A stretch of DNA of 64,000 nucleotides from Apoderus coryli (lineage: Eukaryota > Arthropoda > Insecta > Coleoptera > Attelabidae), in contig OU452210.1 in assembly GCA_911728435.2 (NCBI GenBank), positions 2,232,001 through 2,296,000 of the forward strand, read 5' to 3'. The notes beneath the pieces were generated by a model, which saw only the letters and a list, made by a program, of their open reading frames with translations, was not told the DNA's origin and made no database searches. The stretch's first letter is position 1. Every line of letters starts with the position of its first letter. Below, in pieces: positions 1 to 13,153 of the stretch. A program made the position numbers and the translations under genes.

Positions 1-1272
1 TCTTGATATTGCTCATAAAGATTATAATAAGATCCTAAGAAGCCAAACGCAAAACCTAAGGATGCGTGCAAGCATTGCTATGACGCAGAAACTATGTCAA
101 TAATGAAGTTTTAAGTATTATCGAATCTAAGTATGGTAATATGAGTAAATCGGCATCATAAAAACGTAATTTGTGTTGAAGGAAATGGAAACATCGGTTA
201 AATATTTATTTTTTAAGTTTTTATTGCATTTTGACGATCACTATATTTATATAAATCAATTAAAACTAGAACGTATATAAGAAATGCGAAGGTGGATCTA
301 TTATTAATTCAACAAATTCATTTATATTAAAGAATGTGGTATCTATTTATAAATTTCTACATTATTTTTGGAATATACAACATATGTATATCGTATAGGG
401 AGCATACACCTATTAAAATGACATTACGTATAGCCCTATAAAATTTTAATAGTACCGCTAAAAATAGGATTGTCTGATAATTTTATACAAATTCCTCAAG
501 AGGGATACCTCAAAGAGATTGGCGAAATCTCAAATTTTTGCACTTTAGTCCGAAATTAATTTAATAATAAAAATCAACATTTGAAAAGGGACATATTCAT
601 GTGGCATCAGACTAAAAGGCAACAGTAAAAATAAAACATTAACAATGTCAATTTTTTTAATATTTAAAAGTCGAATGAATAGTAAATTATCTACTGATAT
701 ATTCTTTATGTAAGATACGGATATGGAAATTTGACTTGTTAGAAAATTGATTGGTGCAAATCAATACTTTACATAATTATACATTATTTAGTCGTTAAAA
801 CGATGATGCCTAACTATAAAAATGTTAAGTTGTTTTAATGTTATGGAAATTAATAATTCCAAAGAAATTATGTAAGAAACAGAATCACCTTGTCATTTTA
901 AGAAACGCTTTGAGCTTGATTTATTAGATGCTTCTGTTATAAATTATATAAACTTTTGTCTATTCATCAATTAAATGTATTTATTTAGCATTCAGAAAAC
1001 AAAAACGTTTGGAAAATGACTGTAAAACAAACTTCAGGAAGCAGCCACCACACACAATACACAAGTGTATCAATTTATTTTAAATGGGACATTGCGTTAC
1101 GTGTCTGATACACGAAGTGACGAACGTTCGCTTCATCATTCGAACTAACGTTTGGGCCAAAATTGGTTGGTTGCATTGGACAATTTTACATAAAAAAATT
1201 AGTTAGTTAATAAATTAAATTTCCACAAGATACACTATTATAATCAATAAATAAAATATAAAATAATTTTTG
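1..1272. other. AT-rich non-coding stretch
   Basis: No exon or recognisable repeat is supported here. The only local structure I see is a 10-bp palindrome CGAACGTTCG near 1123-1132, inside a slightly GC-richer patch at about 1030-1165. Confidence 0.5.
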
Positions 1273-1419
1273 AACTTTGCCTACATTTCGTTCTAATATA
1301 TGAACTTCATCAGTACTATATGTTAATTTTAACATGTACATTATATTATCTAGATATAAACAGTAGTAGTATCTAGCTCTGAAGAAGTTAAGATATTAGA
1401 ACGTAATGTAGGCAAAGTT
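1273..1419. repeat. Inverted repeat with hammerhead-core-like arms
   Basis: Two 41-bp arms at 1273-1313 and 1379-1419 are reverse complements with about four mismatches, separated by 65 bases. Each arm carries the order CTGANGA, one extra base, a short stem, then a GAAA-like run. On the minus strand the left arm reads CTGATGA-A-GTTC...GAAC-GAAA, with GTTC and GAAC complementary. The right arm on the plus strand reads CTGAAGA-A-GTT...GAAC-GTAA. It belongs to the same class as the motifs at 12.1, 39.4 and 43.3 kb. Origin from a Penelope-like element is an inference. Confidence 0.75.
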
Positions 1420-2795
1420 ATAAAGATTGTTTTTTATTTTGCGTCCTATATCCTCTGAAAATTTAAAAATGTTCAATAATGGAAGGTTATAGATTTTATC
1501 GCACGAATTTGCAACCTAAGAAAAAATACGAATGATGTAAAACATAAGAGACTATAAAAGATAGTAGCTGTCTTGTTCTTTTTGTTTCATTTTATTCGTA
1601 TGACTCACCTATAAATGGAAGATGAAAAATGCAGGTACAGTTTCTAAGAAATTGTATATCTGAAGATAGTTGTATTCGTTTAAAGTTTATATTGCGAATA
1701 TCACGCAAAATCGTTGACAATAATGAAGCTAGAAATTTTTTCTTATAACAATATAAGCACGTTACTGTTAGAAACTATAAAACGCAAGGAACTTAGTGAT
1801 TCCATATATTAGACAGAATTAGGTAGATACCAAAAGAAAATATAAAATATATGGCAAGTTTGGTAATTTACAAAGGTCTAATCTGATTAAGTGTATTTAA
1901 ACTATAAAACTAAACTATAAACTAACATTTATTACACATATTTCCAAAATTTTAAATACTACATTTGGTATTTATTTATTCATTTTATACATTTTTAAAT
2001 TTACCTATAGTCTCGACCGCGCTCTGATTAATTATTATTTTATGGCTGTTTTTAATCTTATCGTTTATAAATTAAATAATACCTACCTAATAAAATATTT
2101 CTTGAGATGAGACTAATATAGAGACAACTAATAGGATATAGAATTAACAGCTATATTTTAAAACTCAGATAAAAAGAAATTTGTTATTTAAAAATATTTG
2201 ATCATTTACTAAAATAAATTAATTCCATAATACCTACTATGCTTAAGGCATGTGTGTCACATTTTATTAATATTGATTAAATTAAAATGTTTATAAATTG
2301 TTGTTGGCCAATAAAGATCAAGAACAGACCTCTTTTTTCTCTTGTAGCTATTAAATCAGAAAGAACAGGTGCGTCTTATGGTGGGAGAAATATTTTTGTA
2401 ATTTTTTAATTTAGATTCCACTGTAAGTATAATAGTTATATCACTGGTCCATACAGTGCCGTATCCAAAGAAAATTAGCATATACTTAAATGTATACATC
2501 CGGGACCCAATTTAAGTGTATGCCGTACGAAATAACTCGAAAAGGTGGTTTCAACAATTTTTGTTTTAAATGAACGTAAATCTTATTTAAAAATAAAATT
2601 ATTATTTAAAATTAAGTGATGTAAAGTTTCTTTATTTAAAAGATCTTTTGAAAATAACTACTACTAGCCAGGATGCATGAATCTTATCCTCAATGACTGC
2701 CGAACTCTTTCAAAACCACCAAAGTCGCTTCTTATTGACTTGGTAAAATTTTTCCTTTAAAAATGGATAACAAAATCCATCGTTTTAAAGCAGGT
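1420..2795. other. AT-rich non-coding stretch
   Basis: No exon, RNA gene or repeat terminus is supported. The sequence is uniformly AT-rich with short stop-riddled frames on both strands. Confidence 0.5.
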
Positions 2796-3226
2796 TTTAA
2801 ATGCCTACGATAAGTGGTTTAAGACAAGCGGATGGGTGGACTCACTATGTTAGGGCACCTTTTATAGCTCGCTGCTCATGCGGGTGAGCAGAGTGGACCC
2901 TAAAAAACACTGCTCAGTCACAAGTCCAGGACAGGAGCAGCTCCCCAGTCCCAAATCCTGAAGCTGAACGGCCAGCACACGTACTACGTACCGGTTTGTC
3001 ACTAGGTGCTTGCACATCATACAATCCTGCTCCCGTCGCGACTCTCCGATCGCCGCAGGGCTTTTGATGGTGACGTTTGGACTTCTGTTTCATTGGAATA
3101 CGCCTGTGCCTGAGATTTTTTAACGTGGTAATGCTGCTGCACATCAGCAATCACATGACGCCTGACAGAAACTGAAGTCAGACCCAATGATATAGTATCT
3201 ATGACGATTGGAGACTCCAGCACTGC
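2796..3226 (-). repeat. Unknown GC-rich repeat, copy A (left part)
   Basis: This patch is clearly richer in GC than its flanks and matches the left two-thirds of copy B (33690-34262) over most of its length, including shared blocks such as GCTCAGTCACAAGT, CCTGAAGCTGAACGGCCA and GGGCTTTTGATGGTGAC. On the minus strand both copies read a related peptide in broken frames, with ESPIV, TSVSV, QQHYHVKK and GRSASGFGT, so the ancestor probably encoded protein on that strand. The match stops at about 3226, where copy B continues. Family unknown to me. Confidence 0.7.
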
Positions 3227-4965
3227 TGATATTTTTTTAATTCTATTTAAATATGCTCTTCATTATGGATAATTTTGTGAGATTATCGTGAATATTTAAG
3301 GTACTTAGGTATCTTCAAAGTGACCTAGATCTCACAACTTTGTTTTACATTTGTATTTTTACAGAAATATTAAATCTAACCGTTGTTTTTATATAATAAT
3401 AAAAATAATAAACAGTTTAATTGCAATCAAACCATTCTACATAATTCTATTTTTGATTTTTTCTTGTGTTGATAGCTAAAGATTTTGTTCAAACTGGGAT
3501 TATTTTTAGGGTACACATGCCTTACATCGTTTTCTGAACCTCTTATATAGTGATTCCTTTGAGTAAAATTATAGCTGGAAAATGTGGAGTTTAAGACTCA
3601 TGTTTATAGCAAAAATAGTAGCCCGAAGAATTGAACCTTAAAGTGCGCGTTAATTTCGGGAAACCCTGTATATTAATTTATATTCTGATCATTTTACGTA
3701 ATTAAGAAAATGTGTTGTAGATATTCAATTTCCAAAATGTGTTAGTACGAAACAATAGTATTCATTATTACAGGCTGTATGAAATTTCATTTTAACGCTC
3801 TACTTCTCAAATTTATTATTTTTATTTATTTTCATTGTAGCCACATTTGTTTCTATATTTGTATGTAAAGTTTATTCCTTAATTAAAAATAGAAATGTAC
3901 CCAAAATATTGCGAAAATAGCAGCTGAGATTTTAAATACTGAATCAATACCAAAATAAATTGTACAAAGTATTAAATATTTATTTTATTAAACTTTGATG
4001 ATTCATTTTACACTATGCTTTTAAAATATTTCCTAAATGTATACAGAATGTCCTATAAATCTACTCAATCATCTTTTAATAGTATTGTGCGTGTTTAAAT
4101 AAATTCGGAAGTTTGTCTTTTCTCAAAAATGCATTGGTCTAATTCGGACTGGCTAGATATTTTTAAACACTACTTATTATTATAGTTACATTACACTTGT
4201 TTTAAAAATATATGTATGAATAATTCTATTTAATATATCGGGGTACTGGGTATTCCGTATGGCAAATTAAGTCGATATACCTATTAAGTGGTTTCCACAA
4301 CGCACGTTTGAACCGATCTGAGATATTCTCGTAAATCACTTGTATTTGCTTATTAAAGGAAATATACTTTTGTAAAACGAACGTATGAAAAAGTGAGTTA
4401 TTAAAACCCACTGAGAATTAGCATAAAAGAAATCAACTATTATTACCTAATTAAAATTACTTTTTACTACTTTTTTTATGAAAGCAGTTGTAAATATTAG
4501 GAAATTCGCGATAGTGAAGAATAATTTTGAGATGATTCCGTTTCCTGTCAGCTGAAAAACTTATTTGCGTACAACCTGTATATTAATTATATTATGAGTT
4601 GCTTGTTACATAATGTAACAACACTTTGTAGTTGTAATTTGTTTCACATACCATGCTTTCACCAGACGGATCGTTTCTTTGAGCTACGACTCATAACTGG
4701 TGATCGATAGGTAGGTGATAAGTGTGAAATCTCCTGTTGAAATTAGCGTCGTATATCTCCACAAATATCTCATTAAAATAGAATATGTGTAAATAAATAC
4801 TATTATTATTACAATTGAATGATGCTTGATTGGATGCTGCTGACCGTAAAAAAGTCTCTAGTGATGCAACCATAGGCTGCCTCCGAGAACTTACAGTTCA
4901 TGCTTCTCGCGTGTTGTTGAAAATCCATTTTTTTCGGATTGGGCCGAGGATTTCTGGAGTTAGGG
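3227..4965. other. Non-coding, possible old transposon scraps
   Basis: No exon is supported. Phrases such as ACCCTGTATATTA near 3664 and ACAGAATGTCC near 4044 look like decayed copies of the ACAGGGTGTCCC-type terminus seen better at 54.7 kb. The match is too short to call an element. Confidence 0.35.
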
Positions 4966-5100
4966 GATGATCACTGAGGGGCGAGAAACCTTAAGCAGGC
5001 AGAGTGGTCCTGGCCGCAGTCAGTGAGTTAATTAGTCGTAGAGATCCGTATCTCCGCATGGTACTAGATATTCAGCGGCACAAGCAGCAAATGAGCTCTC
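4966..5100. other. GC-richer island of unknown origin
   Basis: A sharply bounded patch of balanced base composition in AT-rich DNA. It contains GATCACTGA and TTAAGCAGGC in the order and spacing expected of a 5S rRNA internal region, but the following bases diverge. It may be a short interspersed element or a transposon scrap. I cannot decide. Confidence 0.25.
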
Positions 5101-5929
5101 CTTGTAACATAATTTACTTTTATTTTTAAATTGAGTTTTATTAGTGATTCTCACAACTATATTCCTAATATATTTCGAATGAAGCCTTAAATCAACCTGT
5201 AAGTGAATCATTATAAAATATATTAATTTTTAACCAATTTTAGTTGATTATATAAATATAAAGGGACAGGTATTTAGACAGGTGGGTACTTGATATGAAG
5301 TATTTATGTTATTTTTGATGAGGCAAAATATTATCAACTAAATCTAATTAACGTATTATCGATTTTTTTGTGTAAATACTTGGATTTAAACTTATAATGA
5401 AATAGTTCACAGAAATTATTGACGTTTATTTTTATAGATCGTCACTAATCAATTATAAACGATGAAATAGATATCAAACAAATTTTTATCTAGTTAAACA
5501 ATAACTAGGTAGATGCAAATTCATATTAATATAAATTTGAATTAATTATTATTGTTGTTAATTATAATTTAGGACCAATCTGCTCCTGCTGTCTGCCAGA
5601 AGTTGAATGTTATCAAGAAAAACATAATAGAAGGTGTTTACTATTTTTTAATAGCGCTAAATACATGTTAAAATCTTTTAGGAGAAGTCTACAGAAACAT
5701 ATTCGTTTTCGAAACACATGCACATAATTTATGAATTTTTCAACATAATTTCAGAGCTATTTGATTAGATTTGAACCTCTCTTAGTTAAATTAAGGTAGA
5801 ACAGGGATTGTCATAAAAAAATTGTCTTATTTTTGTATGTCTTGAATGCAAAACCAAAAAAACAAACAAACCATAGGGTGCAAATGGTCAATATCTTTTA
5901 ACTTATTGACTAGTTTATTTCTGTCCAAA
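5101..5929. other. AT-rich non-coding stretch
   Basis: I see no exon or repeat end in this stretch. Confidence 0.5.
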
Positions 5930-6264
5930 TTATTGTTAGTGGCCCACCACGGGAAACAAGGTGTCGATATCAGCGTTTCCAGGACCCTGCAGCCTTGCAG
6001 GTTATTGGCTAAATCTGTAGTACAAACTTAGCCTAAGATCAATTGAAGATACGCTAACGCTGCGACAAAATGTAGGCATTCTTCTATAGTTCAAAATTAC
6101 AAGAACGTTTTGCGCAATAAACTCTGACAGTGCCCTTCCTCTGCGTTCCATCAAATCAATATTTCCTCATATTTCGCGTGACAGTCGCCTGCAATAAAGG
6201 TGCTTCTGCGATTGTCCTCCGATCTGTTGTTCAGTTGCTCTACTCTTTCTTCAACTTCACTCAT
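5930..6264 (-). pseudogene. Degenerate R1-type non-LTR endonuclease fragment
   Basis: Read on the minus strand from about 6264, three frames joined by small indels give the order of motifs of the apurinic-type endonuclease of R1-clade non-LTR retrotransposons. These are a coiled N-side segment, FIAGDCHAK (family pattern GDFNAK), MERRGRALSEFIAQN, MPTF, SSIDLRL and, after another shift, LQGCRVLETL. Family assignment rests on the order of these motifs, which I recognise from the R1/SART/TRAS group. In-frame stops and frameshifts mean it is dead. No RT domain or 3' tail is visible next to it. Confidence 0.6.
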
Positions 6265-8640
6265 GGCTAGTACTCCTGGTTGAGTATATTTTATAGTAAA
6301 CAATGTTGTGGAGTTAGGCGAATTATTTAAATATTAATTTAGATGTAGATACTACAATTATTCCTCCATTTAGTAAAATAGTTTAAACTAAGCCATTCAG
6401 GGTATTTGAAACAAACAAGCTAATTACTAAGTCAAACTGTTAACATATACATTGTTTAAGGCTCAAGAAAATTGAAGAAGTAAAATTCCACTTTTCACAG
6501 AAAAAAATCTATACCAATTTAAATCAAATAAATTGTATATTATTCCAGTCTAGGATACATATTTCCGGAATTAAGGATAATTTTCAAAAATCTTAATTAT
6601 ATATAATTATTTATATAATGGGTAGGTACATCTAAGCTTAAGGATCTAACAATTAATATTATAATTACTTTTGGATAAACCAACCACAACACGCAAATAT
6701 CTACTTAAAAAATTGTTGTGACAGGTTTACAACAAATTGCAAATGAAATAATTCTATACGTTAATAGGTACATACCCAAGGTAATTAGTACTGTAAAAGT
6801 AAAGTAAAAGGAGTTATGCTTAGTTTTTTTTTCACGATGAATCTTTGTTACAGTTTCAAAGGACAGACGATAACCGGAACACGCAATACAATGAATGACT
6901 AATCATTTCTACTATACACATTAATTTTGAAGAACATACCGTTTAATGAATAAAGTATATCTTTATTATTATCTAAAATAATTTAATATCAATAATATAT
7001 TATGCAATGAGCATTTGCTATTATTAAGGCACGTAAACCATAGGCGTAACCATGCATATGCTTTAGGAGAGCAAGGCAAAATTGATTCTAGGACACCAGA
7101 TAGTGTACCAAACCCTTTTTAATCTTTAAATACACAATTATTGAGAAAAATGCACCATTTTAGTATGTGGTTTCTGGATGGAGACAACCATACGGACTAC
7201 ATGCATTCTGAGTACCACTTGGGGCTGGAGGAAGATGAATTGGCGGAACATGTAATGTGTTCCTACCAGTCGTAGCTAGATTGCGACATTCGTTGACGCA
7301 GCTCTTTTACTAACAAGTCTAAACGAAAACTCATCCAGCAAAATAACCGATTGCTTGAAGAAGATTCAGCTGCTACCTACCTAGTTACTATTTCAAAATT
7401 TTGGATTTGCACTAAGTTTATTTGTTAGATGCTTGCATTATCTCAGTTTTAATAAATGGTGGAAAACAAACTATTAGACCAGGTCTGAGAATTAAAATTA
7501 TTTGCAGGAAATGTAAGTAAATTAGTATTCCAGACCAAAATGTGTTTTGAACACCCGCTTTATATAAATAAGTCCTTTATAGCGGCATATGCATTTTTAG
7601 AATACATTTATGTGGATTGTATACATAAAGAGTAAAAGAGTAAACGGCAATAAAAATTATAAATATTGCTCTCTATTTCCGTTTTAAGCCTAATATAACA
7701 TAAAAAGTTAAGTTGACCCTCAAAATATAATATTTTGGACTAAGTAGAGGTAGTTATAATAAAAATATATAGAAAACAGCTGCATATATGATATAACACA
7801 GGATATTTTTAAAACCATTCTATTTTGTATGTGCCACAAATTAAATTATCAGTTTCACTTGAGTTCTCATATAAATCAAACCAATAAATATTTTTATTTT
7901 AGGCAAATATAGGCATATGGTTTGATTTGGCATTTTGGTAGCACACAAAATGTTTATTGAATTTTCGTACTTGAAGGTTCCTCAAAATCATTAGGTGCAA
8001 ATAAAGAGGAACGAATCATGAAACAACACAAAATTCAATACTGCGGATCAGTTGCGTTTGCTACTTCGGCTCAATCGAACTTTTAAAATATAGTTAAATC
8101 ATTCATGAAGAACTAAATCGGATAAAACCCTTTCCTGTTCAATTTATCAGTTCGGTTTCAAAATAGAAGATCTCTAAAAGCCACATGTTTTCTTTGCTAT
8201 GAGAGTATTAAGAGATGTGAAAGTATAAAAAAACAACTACGCCCTGCCAAGGAATATAATATATAATGAGGGAATATTCACCTCGTATCAACATGTTAAT
8301 TAGAAAAGTTATTTATTATTTTGGATACAAGCCTAATACTAACTTAATATGCATGAGTAACTGAAGAGAGACTTTGGAAGTAAAGATGTGACAAAAATTA
8401 ATTAAAATTATATTTAAACAAGTCCTCCATATAATTAGATGTGTTTAGGAATTAATATATAATATCCCATCTTCAGAGGCTTCACTTATTATTCAAATAT
8501 TTAGATAAAATTAACGAACATCCACATTGTGATTTTTTTTTAAATTTAAGATAAACTACATAACTAACTTATTATGTTTTTCTATATTATCTATTATTAT
8601 ATGTTTTATACCTTAAGAACTTTATATTATATCAGTAAAT
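6265..8640. other. Non-coding, one weak GC-richer patch
   Basis: No exon is supported. A GC-richer patch at about 7140-7330 reads a short acidic peptide (LGLEEDELAEH) on the plus strand before a stop. It looks like a transposon scrap but I cannot name a family. Confidence 0.35.
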
Positions 8641-8992
8641 TAAAATACGGTACTATGTTCTGGGGAGGAACAACCGATTCGCAAAAAAAATTATATTGCA
8701 AAAACATGCAATTAGAACTTAGTTAGCGCTTAGAGAATCTTGCAGAGGCAAGTTTGAAATTGTAAAGTGTCTAACTGTATCATGATATGTGTATCAATGT
8801 CTACTTTTTAACTTTAAATATAAAGAAAAATACAACAGTTATATAATTAACAATTTGTACAATACAAGAAGATATAATATTGACTACAATATGGATTATA
8901 TGTCAGCATCAAGGTTTTCATCAAATTACCTCACAGAACTAGGGCAATCCAGAATCTTAAAGTTTATAAACGAGAAATATTTCACATGTTAG
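8641..8992 (+). pseudogene. 3' end of a non-LTR reverse-transcriptase ORF
   Basis: The plus strand reads, across a few frame changes and stops, YGTMFWGGTTDSQK, then RESCRGKFEIVKCLT, then YQCLLF...KYNSY, YNTRR and a final hydrophobic and charged segment ending at a stop at 8990-8992. This is the order of conserved blocks at the C-terminus of Jockey/CR1-like RT proteins (YG..FWG, R-SCRGLF-L-IL, Y-YECLLF, H-YNTR). Only the last 110 or so codons survive, as expected for a 5'-truncated copy. Several stops show it is inactive. The clade is an inference from motif order. Confidence 0.65.
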
Positions 8993-10453
8993 TAAAAATG
9001 GAACCATATGAATTGAACGATTTGGATTTGTTGTAATCTTGCGGAGAAGACATATTTCATTTCAATAAATAATTTATAGTATGAGATTCACTTAGAACAA
9101 GCTTTTAAGGATAATCAATTGCACACATATAAAAAGATCACTAACCTGTTTCTACAGACATTGGTGTTGAATGCTAAGTGGACTTAGGGAAAAAACACTT
9201 TAATTTTGCTTATTACATTTAATTCGTAATTTTAAGAAACGATTTATATAAAATTCTTACTCACACTTATTAAACAATCTGTTTATTTTAAGAAGAAATT
9301 TAGTGACTATTAATACAAATTATGGTGCGACAATAGTTTTTTTCTTCAACATGATTACAAGACAGCCGTATCTATTTTAAGTGAGATGACATTATAACAA
9401 AGATGATAAATTGATTTTTCTTTCATAGATTTGATAGTATCTAAAAAATATTTTAGATAGTAATAATTTTGAAATCGTTCAAAATGCCATTACACGGAAT
9501 ATAATATACACATTTATCTAAGTGAAAGTTGAGATAAATATCTGAAAGACATTTTACCTGATGATATTACGTTAATAGTTTTATAAAATATTATTACAAC
9601 TTTAAACAAGATAAAATAAATTCATTAGTTACAAAATATTTATTTGATTTGAATTAAAAATATTTAAGTTTGTTTTTCTATATACATAATTAATACACTT
9701 ATACACAAAATATCAGAAACTTATTTTGTTGAACAAAAACGTACTTAAAGGGATCTCACTGATTAATAATAAGAAAAAAAAAACCTTTGACTGCAAATAA
9801 GCCGAACTGAATATAAATTCTACATTGCGTTTGTCAATAACAATTTGGCAAATCAGTATTATATTAAATTTTATATACTGGCAGATTTAATAATAAAATT
9901 CAAACGATAAATAATATTCCAATTAGTATTGTGAAGTATTGACCGTTTTATTGGTGGCCTTATGGCTAATTTAAGGATTTACTATGTAAGAATGTAAGAA
10001 AGACCCTAATTATAGTCTTTATAAAAAGTGCAATACCAACTAGGTCGAGGCTTCTCATTTAAAAGCTTTTAGAAAAGTCAACGTAAAAATAATTGTATAA
10101 AAATCAAACATGATTAAGGTAATCTAAATAACTATCTAAAAACCATTTACTACAAACAGTAATTTAGCTGAATTTTACGACAGTAAAATGCGTGAAATTA
10201 CATACTATTACATTTGAAAGCAATAAAATAAGATATATTTGAGAAAACAATTGTTTTTGAACCAATTCGAATTAACTCTTATAAAATATATATTTTTATT
10301 AAATAACATAATAAGTAATTAGTTTTATTTGTGGTTATTTATAGATTTACACTTGAGATTAATTAAATGGAAACATAAGTACATATGTTTATAATATATA
10401 GTTATATACTGTTAGTAATATTAAACTTTTTATAGTAATGAATAGATACTAAC
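8993..10453. other. AT-rich non-coding; possible site of missing exons
   Basis: No exon passes inspection. If the gene at 10454-13153 continues downstream, its next exon should start with two bases completing a split codon on the minus strand. I could not identify one here, so it may lie beyond the left edge. Confidence 0.4.
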
Positions 10454-13153
10454 CTAATTTGTTAACTTTAAGTTCAGGAACTGGTTCATCATTGGTGATC
10501 ACAGAGTTTTCACGTATTTGTAAAAAATTAGACATTGCACTGGTGTATTCTTCCAAACTAATATTAATCTGTAACAAAAATTATTAAATTTGATTTCGTT
10601 TCAGATTTTTAATTTCAACTTCTAAAAATGAAGTTAAAATTGCGGAGAATTCATTTATTACTACTCTCAGACACGTTATATAAATAATAATCAAGCATTC
10701 ATATGGCTGCAATTAGCTAGAACTAAATTAGGTTAAATAATGGCAGTAGATTATCACTTTTATATAACTACATATTGATTGCTTTCTTTTTTTATCTCAC
10801 AACTATTTAGGTCTTTATTATTATATTAATTTTTGAAGTTCCGATAGAGTTACAAGTTTAAAGTACCTTATTGTACATAATTCAGTTGTAGATAGCCTTA
10901 AAACCCTTTACAGCTGGATTGCGAACTGTAGGCTCATACAATGGATGACAACCAAATTGAAGATGTTCTGGGCAAGAACGTTATTGCTTGAACCACTTTC
11001 ATATAAACCCCTGTATAGTTTTATGAACCGATAAATTACTTGGTAAATAATAAAAATCAATTTTACTAATACTTTAATGCGCAATAAAAAATAATAAATT
11101 CAACTATAAATAAAATTGAGCATACAGAACTGTGCAATAATAATAAGCTGTTAATAATATATAAAATTTTCAAATTAATGGTAATTAAAATGATTTCAAA
11201 TCAAAAAGTTTATTTAGATTGAAAATCTAGAAATTGCTTAAGAACCGTGTCCCCGTTTCTATTTTTGAATGTTGTTTAATTAACTAAATTAAACATTTGA
11301 AATTAAAATATGTGATTAATAGGGTTTTAATTTGGAAATAATAATAATAATAATTATAGACATGTTGTATTCTTATCCCAAATAGGAAATTTATTTGTTA
11401 TAATTAAATTGGTTTGGATTATATTGAGCAACGTTTAGCGAAGTTATACGCAGTTAATCTGGTAAAAACTTAGAGCAGAATACAAATCCCAAAAGATAAA
11501 ATACGTACTTAAAAAATATTACACGAAAACAAAAAAGGTACGGCAATTTGATGTGTGTATAAAAGTGTTGTCATACTCAACCAACCACCATCAAAAGAAG
11601 TTATTTTTTTAAAAAGTGATATTTAAAATAACCGAAGTTTGACATCATAACAGCATAATTATTTGAATTCGATTTGTTAGAATATTAGTTGTGGAATATA
11701 AAGAAAGATCAAGGTTATTTAAGGCGATGATATAAATATATTAACAGAGCCACATATTAAATTTTCAATAACTGAATCCATTTTAAAGACCTGTGGTGGC
11801 ATAGAATTTGGTTCGCCGATGTTTGTTTATACTTAAAAAGTTTTGTCCCAATAAGTTTTCAATAAATATACTAATTTTATAAAATTTAGTTTGGACTTTG
11901 TTTAAATCTTATTAATCTTTAACTACACCAATACCAAAAACAGAGCTCAGAACTCGGATAAACATAAACAACTACAGTATGAAGAATAAATTGAGTAGGA
12001 TTTGGCTTTTGAAAATGTCTATTAATTCGCTATTAACTTGAAGAAATTCACAGGGGTCATATAAAGATGCCAACATTAAAGTCAATTTCTAGAAAATAAT
12101 CTTTAATCAAAAGTTTTTTCTTTTTAGGAACCAAATATGTTTCGGAGTAATCTTATTCCATCATCAGTGGTTTCATTAACAAAAACATTCAACAATTTTA
12201 GTTAAAAACCTGTATTTGATCGAATTTTGGAAAGCAGACATAGGTAGTCAGCAAAATACCATAATTTAGTTTAATTTCAAAGGTTTATATTATATTTTTA
12301 ATTAAAATTACCGCGGTACATTTTTAAATACCTATGTGTTTTTCTGCATGCTATATTAATGGAAGTAAAGGTTTTTAAAATTTGATTTATGACAATTATA
12401 ACTTCGAAAATTTGATTTTAAGATTGCGAAATAAAACTTTAACATTTTATTCTAACTAGGTAGCTGGCAGACTATAGCGTCTGGTCCTCAGAGATAGACT
12501 CAAGCCTATTATGACAATTCGAACTAGTTGTAAGATTTATAAAATACTTAAACTACATGGCTGCATTCATTCATATGCCTATCTAATATTAGAAAAGCGC
12601 GCGTATTTATAGTGACTAATATAAATGTGTATAAATGATAATATACATATATCTATAACACGTCGAATTTGGATCTGATTAATAGGTTTTTTGTTTTTAA
12701 GATATTCCAAATACTTCCTATAAAAATATCAAATTAGCCTGTGTCATTCAAAATGTTCTAATTTCGCGTTGCTAAAACACGCAATTTTGTATTACTTTTT
12801 CTCTGCTTTGGCGCGCGGGATTCCCTCGGTGAGTGTAACATGAAATGCCATTAGCCGGAACTTATTTGAGAATGAATACAAAAGGAATTAAATACATATT
12901 TCTGGCAACAAACTAACTTCTTATTTATGGTTATAAGATATATAGAATTCAAAGCAATTTACATTACTTTAGAAGTTAAGCGAAAAGATAAATAAATATA
13001 GGTATAGGTATTTATAATTACCTTAGACACGTCTGGTAAATTACTCAGTCCAAGATCCTGTATGAGATCGTAATCAAAAGCTGTTGTTAATTCACATAAA
13101 ACGATCACAAAAAATGTCCATGCCGTTTGTTTCACCAAAAACTTACAGCCCAT
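10454..13153 (-). CDS. Small secreted protein, first two coding exons (3' incomplete)
   Basis: Exon 1 is 13153-13022 and exon 2 is 10568-10454. The joins are AAG|GTAATT and TTACAG|ATT, phase 0, and the frame stays open across them. The start ATG at 13153 opens a clear signal peptide: KFLVK, then a hydrophobic run AWTFFVIVLC, with a likely cut after TTA at residue 25. The mature part begins FDYDLIQDLGLSNLPD. Exon 2 adds 38 residues (INISLEEYTS... to ELKVNKL) with one N-glycosylation sequon (NIS), and ends at TTAG|GTTAGT in phase 1, so at least one more exon must follow toward lower coordinates. I could not find it. The visible mature part is short, acidic and of no family I recognise. The intron 10569-13021 holds a hammerhead-core-like motif at about 12.14 kb and otherwise AT-rich sequence. 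Confidence 0.7.
12132..12170 (-). repeat. CTGATGA-stem-GAAAC motif (single copy)
   Basis: On the minus strand: CTGATGA at 12167-12161, one extra T, GGAAT...ACTCC able to pair with one mismatch, then GAAAC at 12144-12140. It is nearly the same as the motif at 43300-43326 and lies in an intron of the small secreted-protein gene. Probably part of a dispersed repeat. Confidence 0.5.

Noticed and set aside
4981..5090. Possible 5S rRNA pseudogene
   Set aside because: Only two short blocks match in order. The rest of the gene is unrecognisable, so it is left as an island of unknown origin.
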